From Prorocentrum cordatum (Eukaryota; Sar; Dinophyceae; Prorocentrales; Prorocentraceae): a stretch of DNA of 64,000 bases. A program made the translations under genes and the position numbers. This document shows positions 21,356 to 32,225 of the stretch, in pieces (position 1 is the stretch's first letter; each line of letters opens with the position of its first letter). The DNA is taken from contig CAUYUJ010016286.1 of the NCBI GenBank assembly GCA_963575745.1, positions 186,001 to 250,000 on the forward strand, written 5' to 3'. Below the pieces are notes generated by a model. It was not told the origin of the DNA. It worked only from the letters and a program-made list of their open reading frames with translations, and did not search any database.

Positions 21356-21660
21356 GCCGGGAACGCCGGGAAGGCCCGGAAAGGCCAGACAGGCCCGGCC
21401 GGCCGGGCAGGTCGGGCAGGCCGGGAACGCCGGGCCGGCCGGGAACGCCGGGAACGCCGGGAGCGCCGGGAGCGCCGGCCGGGAACCCCGCGAGTACCGG
21501 CCGGGAACGCCGGCCGGGAACGCCGGGAACGCCGGGCACGCTGGGAGGCCGGCCGGGAACCTTGGAAGCGCCGGCCGGGAACGCCGGCCGGGAACGCCGG
21601 GAACGCCGGGAACGCCGGGAACCCCGGGAACGCCGGGAACGCCGGGAACACCGGGACCGG
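21356..21660 (+). repeat. GGGAACGCC minisatellite (right copy)
   Basis: 9-bp units plus the joined form GGCCGGCCGGGAACGCC. Same strand as the left copy, but placed outside the GAG tract, so the order is mirrored. Confidence 0.9.
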
Positions 21661-21677
21661 CCCCAGATCCACCTCTT

Positions 21678-21689
21678 CTCTCCAACAGC
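21678..21689. repeat. Right 12-bp target-site duplication CTCTCCAACAGC
   Basis: Identical to 13,898-13,909, followed at once by the satellite continuation CCGAGTTACG. Confidence 0.85.
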
Positions 21690-22894
21690 CCGAGTTACGT
21701 ACGTAAATCGACAGCACCTCTGAAGATGACTCGAACAAAACGAATAGTTTGGCACACCTAGCTCGAGTATCAGACCGAGTTCAGGTCTCTAAATGCGACA
21801 GGCAGACGCGTCTGATCTCTCCGAATCGACTCCTGTGATTACCAGCCCTGGAGCCCCCCTACAGCCAGAGTTAAGTGCAGAAAACCGAGAGCACCTCTCA
21901 GGATGACTCGAACAATACGAATAGTTTCGCGGACCTAGTTCGCGCAGCAGACCGAGTTCCGAGCTCTGGATTCGAGAGGCGAACGAGCCTGATTTCTTCA
22001 CATGGATTTCTTTAACCACCAGCACTGTAGCCCCCCTACAGCCCGAGTTAAGTAAAAAACCGACAGCACCTCTCAAGATGACTCGAACAATACGAATCGT
22101 TTCGCGATTCCAAATCGGGCAGAAAACCGAGTTCAGAGCTCTAAATTCAACAGATAAACGCGACTGATGATTCTGAATCGGTGTCTGTAAGTATCAGCGC
22201 TGTAGCTGTCCTGTAGCTCGAGTTAAGTACAGAAAACCGAGAGCGCCTGTCAAGATGGCTCGAATAATACAAATAAGTTTGCGGACCTAGCTCTGCTAGC
22301 AGACTCCTGATCATTCTGAATCGATAACGTGTGCTTACCAGCTCTGTAGCTGTCCTTTATATCTCGAGTTAAGTCCAATATACCGAGAGCGCGTATCACG
22401 ATGACTCCAAACGGCCGATCCCGCCGCAGTGCTTTGTGGCAGTAAAGGTACCCGATCGAGCTGAGATCAAGATGGCGAGCGGGAATGAGATCGAATATCA
22501 AGGGAAAAATACTAGAGCTCAAACGAATGGTTGAATTCCGAGAACAAGCTGGAACCGGCGGTAAACCGTCAATACCGCCGGCAACCTCGTAGAGCTCTTT
22601 TCTTGCACTGCGATCGTCGGAACACATGAAGAAAGCTTCTCGAGCGAGAAACAAAAAAACTCGAAAAATCACGTTTTCTGTTTTTATTCAACGTCGGTTC
22701 CCCCAAGTGTTTTGAGCAATACTACACCTACAGACCTCAAAATTTTATTGGCAGACGCGGCATAACCCACTACAGGTGCGAAAAATCTGCTTTCTCAAAA
22801 TAAATGGTCAAATATCAAATATCTTTCAAATATTCCCAAAACCACCCAAAAGTTAACATTACTGGGCGCCGGCGGTAAACCGTCAACCTTTCTT
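21690..22894 (+). repeat. Satellite block 2
   Basis: About five ~177-bp monomers in forward orientation, then the CGAGCTGAGATCAAGATGGC tail module, a short-loop hairpin near 22,556-22,585, the filler module, and a half hairpin (CCGGCGGTAAACCGTCAACC near 22,870) interrupted by the retrotransposon that follows. Confidence 0.85.
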
Positions 22895-23352
22895 TTTTGC
22901 GGACTTTGCGGTCGACTGCGCAGGCTTTCCAGCCTAGTCGGAAGCAAGGAAGCGGACGTATAGGGAGCAGGCGAAGCCTCACCGATCCTGACGATCAGGA
23001 AGACGACAGCCGAAGCTCTTATGAGTGTGTGAAGTGAAGCACGCACGCACGACACGCACAAGCATGGCATGAGCGAGCAGCGAACACCGAATCACATCAA
23101 CTCAAATCCGAAATACGCTTGTACAACCCGCGGTATGACAAGAGTCTTATGCTCAACATCAAATGTGAAGTGATGAATTAATGAGATCAAATACTATCGA
23201 ACCTCTTTGAGGCAACAGTACGTCTCAATCAACAGGAACGTCGGAACGATCAAGAAAATGAATGAAACCTGTCTCTGAATCCGTCTCACTGAACAAGCAC
23301 GTGACACAATACAAGCAAGCAACAAAGAGAGGCGGCGGCAGGCAGCATATAC

Positions 23353-24615
23353 TCAGGTATAATGTATAGTATTAGCAGGCCTCGTAAACACAGGCCTCGT
23401 AGACGCAGCACTCGCCACAGAACCTGATCGCGCCAGTCCCTGAAGTCTCTGGACGAAGGCCTCAAGTTGATTCTGTCTAGCCTCCAAGCTTCTGTACCTT
23501 TTGTCCAAGCTGGAAATTGCAACACCCTGCTTCTGTACCTGGGTCTGAACATTATCGATTTTACTACCCTGAACTACTATGGCGTCCTGGATCCTCTCAG
23601 TATTGTCATCCATCTTATGCATCGTCTGAAGTAGTAAGCACTTCATGTCATCCTGCCTTCGCTGTTCTACACCGAAAGTTGCATACCAGTGGTCACGAAT
23701 AGCTTCATCCCACTCCTCTTCTGTCGCAAAACCGAAAGCTGCATACTCTTGTCCTCGTATGTTGGCGCCTTGAGAGCTCCTGGCCGGCTTGGCGCTGCTA
23801 TGATATCGTTGGCCTTTGCCTCTGCCTTTGCGGTGACCTCGCACAGGATTCGATGCCTCATTGAGCGTGACGGGACGATTCAGACACCCCTGGGACGCTC
23901 CTGACAAGGCGCGGCTATCAGAATCAGACTGCACGTTCGGAGAAGACTCCTCACTCGAGGGTGCCTCCAGCTCCTCCTCCGCCGCCACAGTCACTTTCCC
24001 AAGAAGAACTCCTGAAGCTCCTCCCTCCATCCCAACGACACTCTCTGTCTGACAGCCGACTTCACAATGAAAGTCCGCAACATCCGTACTAGAAGAAGCC
24101 TGCACTCCAATATCTACCGAAGAGACCCGTGGGCAAACCACCATCATCTGAGAGAACTGATCGCCTCCGAATCCCTGACCAACCTCCTCCCGCATCAAAC
24201 TGCAAGAAAGATTCTCCGAGGGTGTCGTAACGGCAGCTTGCTCCACCTCCAAATGATTACACCGAGTATGCAATCCAACATCAAACACGGAATCCGCAGC
24301 CAGCACTCCAGCATTTGCCGAAGGGGCACATGGATATTTGGCTTGAAACATACGGCAAGAAAGATTCTCCGAAACAGTCGTAATGTCAGCCTCCTCCTCC
24401 TCCTCCAAACTGCATTTAACAACAAGTGGATCGCGCAACAAGAGATAATCTAGAACCAAATCGGCAGTCGTCCGTTCCAGCCCTGGTGGTGGGAGACACG
24501 TAGGTGGCACCAAACCTTCCAGAGGCAAACGAACAGGTGAATGCACACAGTATCCGTTTTGAACAGCCAGCGCCCGACGCATAATGCGAGCACTTGCACT
24601 CCGCACGTGTGGCAT
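23353..24615 (-). CDS. ORF1-like protein of element A
   Basis: The 421-codon frame starts at an ATG (24,615) and ends with TGA. The frame is open further upstream to ~24,765 without an ATG. The N half is unrelated to the other copies: two SENLSC repeats (near 24,375 and 24,215), acidic EEEEEAD and SSEESSP stretches and a basic GHRKGRGKGQR. The C part (LLLQTMHKMDDNTERIQDAI onward) is a long coiled coil closely matching the coil of ORF1 in copies C and D. It then stops in RSGSVASAASTRP, exactly where the full-length ORF1 goes on into its conserved basic domain. It may act as a dominant partner for multimerisation with full-length ORF1; this is an inference. Confidence 0.7.
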   Translation of the reverse strand: MPHVRSASARIMRRALAVQNGYCVHSPVRLPLEGLVPPTCLPPPGLERTTADLVLDYLLLRDPLVVKCSLEEEEEADITTVSENLSCRMFQAKYPCAPSANAGVLAADSVFDVGLHTRCNHLEVEQAAVTTPSENLSCSLMREEVGQGFGGDQFSQMMVVCPRVSSVDIGVQASSSTDVADFHCEVGCQTESVVGMEGGASGVLLGKVTVAAEEELEAPSSEESSPNVQSDSDSRALSGASQGCLNRPVTLNEASNPVRGHRKGRGKGQRYHSSAKPARSSQGANIRGQEYAAFGFATEEEWDEAIRDHWYATFGVEQRRQDDMKCLLLQTMHKMDDNTERIQDAIVVQGSKIDNVQTQVQKQGVAISSLDKRYRSLEARQNQLEAFVQRLQGLARSGSVASAASTRPVFTRPANTIHYT

Positions 24616-24804
24616 AGCGAAAGATTGCAGAGACTGCCTCGGAAGCACCCAGCAAAACAAGTCAATTGAAGACCACTCAAGGCGATCAAACGTGTCAAAT
24701 GAAAGGCGGTGCAATATCACTCTAGGCGACAAACGTGTGACTCCCTGACGCGCACTCGATCCCACTGGAGGTTACCCAGGCAGAGGGGATCAAATGTCAA
24801 GCGC

Positions 24805-24828
24805 CTTGAGCCGAGATTTTCTTGAGCC
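24805..24828 (-). other. Tandem spliced-leader remnants at the 5' end of element A
   Basis: On the minus strand GGCTCAAG (24,828-24,821), eight bases, then GGCTCAAG again (24,812-24,805). The dinoflagellate SL ends TTTTGGCTCAAG. The inner copy AAATCTCGGCTCAAG matches the 15-base relic form at 11 of 15 positions. Confidence 0.7.
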
Positions 24829-26431
24829 GGGGGACTCGTAGAGCTTCCTGACCATATATAATGTCGAAAACAATTGCAGAGAACGAACAGTTTTTCAGCC
24901 TAAGCGATTTCAGACCTCTCGATGCAACAGCCAAACGCCCCTCATGCTTCTGGATCGTTTCCTGTGCGCACGAGCTCCGTAGCTCTCCTACAGCCCGAGC
25001 TACGTGCGAAAATCGACAGCACCTCTCAAGATCACTCGAACAATACGAATAGTTTGGCAAACCTAGCTCGAGTATCAGACCGAGTTCGGACCTCTGAATG
25101 CAACAGGCCGACGCGTCTGATCTCTCCGAATCGACTCCTGTGATTACCAGCCCTGGAGCCCCCCTACAGCCCGAGTTAAGTGCAGAAAACCGAGAGCACC
25201 TCTGAAGACGACTCGAACAATACGAATAGTTTCGCAGACCTAGCTCAGGCAGCAGACCGAGTTCAGAGCTCTGAATGCGACAGGCGCACGCGACTGATGT
25301 CTCCGAATCGATTCCTGTGATTACCAGCCCTGCAGCCCCCTTACAGCTCGAGTTAAGTGCAGAAAACGGACAGCACCTCTCAAGATGACTCGAAGAATAC
25401 GAATAGTTCGCGGACCTAGTTCGGGCAGCACACCGAGTTCTGAGCTCTCGATTTGGCAGGCGGACGCGCCTGATGTCTCCAATTTGATTCCTGTGAGTAC
25501 GAGCCCTGTAGCCCCCCTACAGCCCGAGTTAAGTGCAGAAAACTGACAGCACCTGTCAAGATGACTCGAACAATACGAATAGCTTCGCGAACCTAGCTCG
25601 GCCAGCAGACCGAGTTCAGACCTCTGGATGGAACAGACGAACGCGCCTGATGATTTGAAATCAATTTCTGTGAGAATAAGCTCTGTAGCTGCCCTAGAGC
25701 TCGAGTTAAGTACAAAATACCGACAACGCGTATCAAGATGACTCGAAACAGCCGATCCCGCCGCGACGCTTTTTTGCAGAAATATTTACCCGATCGAGCT
25801 GAGATTAAGACGGCGAGCGGGAATAAGATCGAATATAAACAGAAAAATACTAGAGCTCAAACGAATTGTTGAATTTCGAGAACAAAATTTTCAACCGACC
25901 AAAAGTCACCAAAAGGTCCGTCGAGATTTTCCTTGCCAACTAGCTCTCCAGCGCGCCGGAACTGGCGCCGGCGGTGAACCGTCAACCTGGGCACCGCCGG
26001 GACCTCGTAGAGCTCTTTCCTTCCACGGCGATCGTCGGGACACATGGAGAAAGCTTCTGGAGCGAGAAACAAAAAACTCGAAAAATCACGTGTTTCTGTT
26101 TTTATTCAACGTCGGTTCCGCCAAGTGTTTTGATAGTAATACTGCACCTATGGGCCTGAAAATTTTACTGGCGGACGCGCCATACATAACCCACTACAGG
26201 TGCGAAAAATCTGCTTTCTTAAAATGAATTGTCAAATCTCCTTCAATTTTTCGCAAATCCACCCAAAAGTTATCACTTCGTCCTTTCTGGCCGGGTCGGC
26301 CAACTAGCTCCACCCCGCGCCGGAATTCCTCTAGCTCATCGATTTTTCTTGCCAACTAGCTCTCCAGCGCGCCGGAATTACTCTTAAGCTTCCAGCAACT
26401 AGCTAAGGGAAGCTCTACGAGTTACTGGGCG

Positions 26432-26465
26432 CCGGCGGTAAACCGTCAACCTTTCTTACCGCCGG
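26432..26465. repeat. Intact class 1 satellite hairpin
   Basis: The arm CCGGCGGTAA (26,432-26,441) pairs perfectly with TTACCGCCGG (26,456-26,465) around loop ACCGTCAACCTTTC. This is the empty target site of the retrotransposons. Other intact copies lie near 36,102, 44,527, 52,521, 53,668 and 55,960. Confidence 0.9.
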
Positions 26466-27587
26466 GGGACTCGTAGAGCTTCCTGACGATATATAATGTC
26501 GAAAAACAATTGCAGAGAACGAATAGTTTTTCAGCCAAGCGATTTCAGACCTCTCGATGCAACAGCCGAACGCCCCCGATGCTTCTGGATTGTCTTCTGT
26601 ACGAGCTCTGTAGCTCTCCTACAGCGCGAGTCACGTGCGTAAATCGACAGCACCTCTGAAGATGACTCGAAGAATACGAATAGTTTGGCAAACCTAGCTC
26701 GAGTATCAGACCGAGTTCAGGCCTCTGAATCCGACAGGCGGACGCGCCTGATCTCTTCGAATCGAGTCCTGTGATTACCAGCCCTGCAGCCGCGCCACAG
26801 CCCGAGTTGAGTGCGGCATCTCAGGATGACTCGAACAATACGAATAGCTTCGCGGACCTAGTGTAGACAGCAGACCGAGTTCCGAGCTCTGGATTCGACA
26901 GGCGGACGCGCCTGACGTCTCCAAATCGATTCCTGTGACTACCAGCACTGCAGCCTCCCTACAACTCGAGTTAAGTACAGAAAACCCACAGCAACTCTCA
27001 AGATGACCCGAACAATACGAATAGTTTCGCGATTCTGGAGCGGGCAGCAGACCGAGTTCGGAGCTCTGGGTTCCACAGACAAACGCGAATAATGACTCTG
27101 AATCGTTTTCTGTAAGTATCAGCTCTGTAGCTGTCATATAGCTCGGGTTAAGTACAGAAAATCGAGAGCGCCTGTCAGGATGACTCGAATAATACGAATA
27201 GGTGTATGACCTAGCTCGGCTAGCAGACCGAATTGAAACCTCTGGATGCAAGAGACGAATGCGCCTCATCATTCTGAATCGATACGGTGTGCTTGCCAGC
27301 TCTGTAGCTGTCCTGTATCTCGAGTTAAGTCCAATATACCGACACCGCGTATCAAGATGACTCGAAACGGCCGATCCCGCCTGGACTCTTTTTGGCAGTA
27401 AAAGCTACCCGGTCGAGCTGATATCAAGATGGCGAGCGGGAATAAGATCGAATATCACGGGAAACAATACTAGAGCTCTAACGAATGGTTGAATTTCGAG
27501 AACAAAATTTTCAACCGACCAAAAGTCACCAAAAGGTCCGTCGAGATTTTCCTTGCCAACTAGCTCTCCAGCGCCCCGGAACTGGCG

Positions 27588-27620
27588 CCGGCGGTGAACC
27601 GTCAACCTGGTCACCGCCGG
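27588..27620. repeat. Intact class 2 satellite hairpin
   Basis: The arm CCGGCGGTGA (27,588-27,597) pairs with TCACCGCCGG (27,611-27,620), loop ACCGTCAACCTGG. Both arms differ from class 1 at the matching position. Another copy is at 37,262-37,294. Confidence 0.9.
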
Positions 27621-28234
27621 AAGCCTCGTAGAGCTCTCCACACTGGTAAGAGTGCTGAGAATCGAAATAGAGTCATGAAACACAGATTTTTCGAAAATCT
27701 GCATTTTCGATTTTTTCGATGTTCATATTCGCTCAGTTCCCGGAAGTCAACTCTCAAGAAAATACATCGGGAGAGCTGAGCTGCTGTCAGAGAGGAGTTT
27801 ATATGCCAATGCGACGCGCAAAAATCTGCTTTCTCAAAATAAATGGTTGAATATCTTTCAAAGTTTCGCAAAACCGACCAAAAGTCATAAATTTGTCCGC
27901 CCGGGCCGGGTCGACCAACTGGGCGCCGGCGGTAAACCGTCAACCTTTCTTTTTTGCGGCTTTGCGAGGCTCCTACTGGCCCTAGGGCCACGAGCAAGCA
28001 CGAGGTCAGGTGTCTTCAGGAAGCGAAAGCTCTTATTCGAACATAAAGTCAAGACAACCCAGAAGCAGCGAAGCTGCGATGAATCATCAATCACAAATAT
28101 GAGCGAACGAGCAAACGCACACAGAAATGAATCAAAATGCAGTCAACTAAACATGCAAGAGAAATGAGAACTCTCAGCGAAGCTGAGTATATCATAGTAA
28201 GGGAAAGAAACAACGAATTGAGAAACTGCAACTA

Positions 28235-31200
28235 TCAAGTCTGTGGTAACCATAGAGCTGCCTGTGGGAGCGCAGTCACGATGCACTCCAAAGCACTGAG
28301 TTCTGTATCAGTAACAGTTGTAGTTGGACAAATAAGCCAAGCCCTCTCAAAAACTGACTTCCATATCAGCTGAGCGGGGTCCCGTCGATCCCAATACCGT
28401 GGTTTGAGGCCTATGTCTATCCAGCAACCGCACCCACATCCCTCAGACGACACGCCGCCATCGAAACCAGCCCGAATAGCAGCAGCAACGTAAAATTCTG
28501 TCTCATAATCATGTGTATACGGACTACATTCTGAACTAAATATCTGGCCCTCTCGGGCCTGGTGTGTAAGGACGTCGGCTCGAGTATTCCACTCCCGAAA
28601 ATCATGACGAACTAGATCCATCCCCGCCGCTGGAGGTCGTATATTATAGCTGCTACAAAGCCCATCAAGCGTATTGATTATTTTCGATATTCTATCAGCA
28701 TATGATCTATTATCTGCACGCCACCGTCCCGTAGCCCAGCTTACCACGAGGAGCGAGTCACCCACCACCTCCAGAGGGATTCCAGGGGCCTCCAGGTTCC
28801 AACGAGTTGCTTTCATATTATGAAGGGCGATGCGCTTTGCAAGTTTCTCAGCAGCCATCGGACTATCATCCGTGCTCACCTGAATTTCACCATGCTCTGA
28901 GGGCGCCAAATAGGCGGGCGAACTCACAGGTCCACACGTCGACACCTCCTGGAAACATCGAAGCATGCTCTGTGTACAAAGGTGCGTGACATATTGCATA
29001 AATCCAAGCTGGGAGCCTGTGAACTGAACCCACCAATCATCTCCGAAAAACTCAGCTAATGTATATTGCCATGATCTCTGGCCAATGCTCTCCGTCCCTC
29101 GACAGCGACGTTTGTAGGAAGAAGCCTCCGACCAGTTGCCAAAGTGTCTCATCGTCTCACTCATAAGTGTGCGATTGCGATCAGTGTACGGTCCAAAACA
29201 CAAACACGCCATACGGGAATCGCGCCATGTCCTCTCCGCCGCCTTCAAGTCGATCACTTTCTCAACAATCATGCTATTTGCGAAACTTGCAATGTCTTTT
29301 GCGAAATTCCAGTGCAACATCAGATAACGCTGGACAAGAGAGGAGTACCCAGCCTTCAAGAAACGATCCCGTGCAACATGATACCTCCTTTCCTGATAAG
29401 CTTGCTCCGTTTCCGTCGGCCCTTTCCGAGACGAGATCATCATCTTCAGGCACTTCCCTTCGAAGGAATGGAGAAACGAAAGAGTATGAGAATCTGCAGT
29501 GGTGGTCTCCATACCGTACAGAGCCAAGCTCTGGACTCTATCCTGGTATCTCCGAAGCTTATCCTTGAGGGGGATACAATGCGACCTGAAATACCCTGCC
29601 TGGGAGTAAAATGCACGGCGAGCACAGTCCAGGCGAAAAGATACATCACGATGTACAGAACAGTTATATTCACTATGCAGCTGCGTGCCCAGTACGTCCA
29701 TAGAAACGACCCGACGGTAACATAACTCATCAATCTGCTGCACTGCATTCCTCCCACCACATGCATCAGAGAAAATCGGGATTTTCAGATCCATCGAACG
29801 TGGAATATTCCCGTCCTCATCCAAGACAGCGGGAGCTCCACACACCATGTACTTCAGCGATGTGGGTTTCCATCGCATCGAGAAGCTGTAAAGTGGAAGT
29901 GTCAAATCTCTTACCATTCGAGTAAGCTCCTCACGGCTACGGCTGACGAGGTACACGTTATCTGCCCAGATAAAATGATTCACCACCGACCGATGCTCCG
30001 TACCGAAATCTACCGCATACCCCAGGCCCTGAACGTCCCAATTATGGATAACGTCACCCCACATGGCAGCAATAATGAGGTTAAAGCCCAAGGGCCCTTC
30101 TGGGCCTCCAGTCCTAATACAGGTGTCCCACTGGATGTTATCAATCTCCAACCCATCATAGTAGAGGCAGCCCGTGCTATGCGATAACGGATCCAGAAAC
30201 GCGTGCTGTAAATATGCAGGGACACGTGCATGCTCTAGACCCTTATGAACGTTCTGTATCGTGCAGTTGTCAAAGGCCTGGTATATGTCCATGTCCGCAA
30301 CGTACAGACACTCTCGCTTTCCCCACTTGTCCCCGTGCATACACATATTAGTAAGGCTACTCGTGATATGAGATGTGCTGATGACCCTGGCGGAACCCAT
30401 AGAGGCCCAGAGGATGAAATAGCTTAGACGCCTCCACGTGCTGCTCAACCAGGATGACCACACACGCCGAGAACCAGCGAGTTATGCTATTCTGCAAGCA
30501 CAAGAGTCGAGCATCCGCCAAGTTCGTGATCCCCTTTAGTTTAGGCATATATGCAATAAGTATATCCCTCCATCGAACAGGGTACTGGACAGCCAGCCTC
30601 AAGAGAGAGTCGAAGATCTGTTGGATATGCCGAAGTGTGCACCATGGGAGAAGCTTGAGCATTTCACAAGGTACGCGATCAGGTCCTGTTGCTCGTCGCG
30701 TTCGAAGACGAGCCCTCGCTGCACAACATATCGACATCGTAATACTTCGAACGATCTGGCCACCCTTGATCTCCTCCTCCGCCTTCCTCCTGATCTCCTC
30801 CATCAAGTTGCTGTTCTCCTCCCTCCTACGCTGTGATGTGACCTTCCCCTTAACATGCTCCTCCAACTTCTCCTTCAAGATATATCTATCCTCCGTCTCC
30901 CATCCATCTACCACCACATGTTTGATACGATGTCGAACCTTACGACGAGTCGGGGGTACAGCCCATTCAAGAAGATCACGCCGATACTGTCTCCTCCAAA
31001 CATTGGCAGCTGCTCTGAGTCTCTTTTTCTCTGGACCGTTCTGAAGGGACCGAATCCGCTCTTCGAGACGCGTGAGCTCAGGCGGGCGAGTAGGCGCCCG
31101 AGGCCGGGCAGCTGAGGCCGTGGAGAAATCCACATCCTCCTGCGTAAATGCTTTCAAAATAACAGGAGCGGTCTCTGTCACGTCCTGTGGTCGTGTCGAC

Positions 31201-32225
31201 GCAGCCGGAGGGGAACCACATCCAGCAAACACGGCACCACAAAACTCGAGGTCAATCCTTTCCCTCCCTATCATCTCGTCCGCATACGTCTGAGCCCGCC
31301 ATCCCGCCAAAGAAGGTTCCCTATGCACACGCTCGACTGTCCAATCAGTCCTGCCAGGACTGGGCTGTCGTACTGTGCATATAACTAGAGCATGATCGGC
31401 AAGTCTACTACGATTATGAGTTCCACCGCTGCGATACTTGAAATCAATCTTACACTCCTGCACCTCCCACCCCATCGGAACCATCACATAGTCTAAGACT
31501 CTCCTCATCGATCTAGTCCGAGAACGATTTCGCTCTTGTCCCCAGGGCTCCCAGGTCGGGCGACGACGGTCGAAGGTGTTGGCAGCTAGCAAACCCCAGG
31601 TCTGCATAAAGGTCAGCAAGTTATCCGTCAACATCTGCCTCCTATCCTTCCTCTCCCTCTCCGCCTTCCCTTCAGATCCCGTCCTCCTCCATGATTTCGT
31701 CCCCGTCCCAGTGGCAGCATAACCCTGACCTGCAACCTCAAGCTGAACAAGTGGTGGCAACTCAACATTGGCATCCGCAAGCAAACAAAAGCTGGCCTGA
31801 CGATATTTCTGCTTCAAGAGACGGATCTGACCCTCCAACTCCCCCAGCATTTCTGCCGATTCAAGATCACACTGATCACGATCATGATGTGGAAAATAAG
31901 CTGAACATATGATCACCTGAGACGCCTCCGTTCCAAACACACCCAAGACAAATCTATCGCAGGCTGTAACGCATTCGCGCAGGAGTTGGGCCCACCCATG
32001 GGCATACAACAAACCTGCACGTCTATCCCTGGAAGGTTTAAAATGCCAACCGAGTCTATCTAATTCAGCTGAGTCAAAGAACTCACACTCTTGCAAACCA
32101 AAAATTGAAGAGGCTCCTATCTTTCTCAGAGATGTTAGAACCTCGGTCCCACGTGAATTGGAAGCACCCGAATTACCCACATTCCATGTTCCGATACGAA
32201 GTCCCTTACTCCAATATCGTTTTTG
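28235..32225 (-). pseudogene. ORF2 of element B: APE endonuclease, RT, permuted RNase H (one frameshift)
   Basis: APE endonuclease motifs in order: LRIGTWNVGN (near 32,190), FGLQECE (~32,095), LLADANVE (~31,775), VLDYVMVP (~31,495), SRLADHAL (~31,405). RT follows: RRATGPDRVPCEMLK (~30,690), motif A VADMDIYQAFD (~30,285), motif B RTGGPEGPLGFN (~30,105), motif C FIWADNVYLVS (~29,970). The C terminus has RNase H-type motifs, VVGDSLLVVSW (~28,760), EWNTRADVLT (~28,590), RAGFDGG (~28,455) and TVTDTELSALE (~28,310), ending TGA TAG. A single extra base near 30,366 breaks the frame; removing it restores the length shared with C/D exactly. It should nick the satellite hairpin and copy the element RNA by target-primed reverse transcription. 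Confidence 0.9.

Larger units (their letters stand above)
13910..21677. mobile_element. 7.77-kb insertion in the satellite with 12-bp TSD and probable imperfect TIRs
   Basis: A satellite monomer is interrupted after CTCTCCAACAGC and resumes precisely at 21,690 with CCGAGTTACG. Inside, the left end (AAGGGGTGGAACCTGGGCC from 13,912) and the reverse complement of the right end (AAGAGGTGGATCTGGGGCC, ending 21,677) match at most positions with one gap. Both ends carry a GGGAACGCC minisatellite and a GAG tract in mirrored order. The interior holds an AT-hook/coiled-coil gene and several minisatellites. I see no transposase, so it is non-autonomous or of an unrecognised class. A 12-bp duplication is unusual for known cut-and-paste superfamilies. 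Confidence is high for an insertion, moderate for the TIRs. Confidence 0.75.
22895..24828 (-). mobile_element. Short non-LTR retrotransposon A (ORF1 only, internally deleted)
   Basis: Inserted in the satellite hairpin at the same position as the three long copies. The 3' end (left side) is GCCGCAAAGTCCGC-type sequence plus a short A tail on the minus strand, nearly identical to copies C and D for ~250 bp. The 5' end (right side) is the spliced-leader remnant at 24,821-24,828. It lacks endonuclease and RT. Only ORF1-like coding sequence remains, so it must depend on other elements. Confidence 0.85.
24829..27951 (+). repeat. Satellite block 3
   Basis: About 2.5 higher-order units in forward orientation: TATATAATGTCG, five to six ~177-bp monomers, the tail module, and hairpins near 25,968 (GGTG/CACC class), 26,432 (GGTAA/TTACC) and 27,588 (GGTGA/TCACC). 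A separate AT-rich module (27,640-27,910; also at 37.3 and 62.0 kb) carries the palindrome CAGATTTTTCGAAAATCTG near 27,684. No genes. Confidence 0.85.

Noticed and set aside
21690-22880. Many 60-140-codon frames in the satellite
   Set aside because: They recur with the monomer, carry frequent stops between copies, and occur on both strands; no single extended coding unit.
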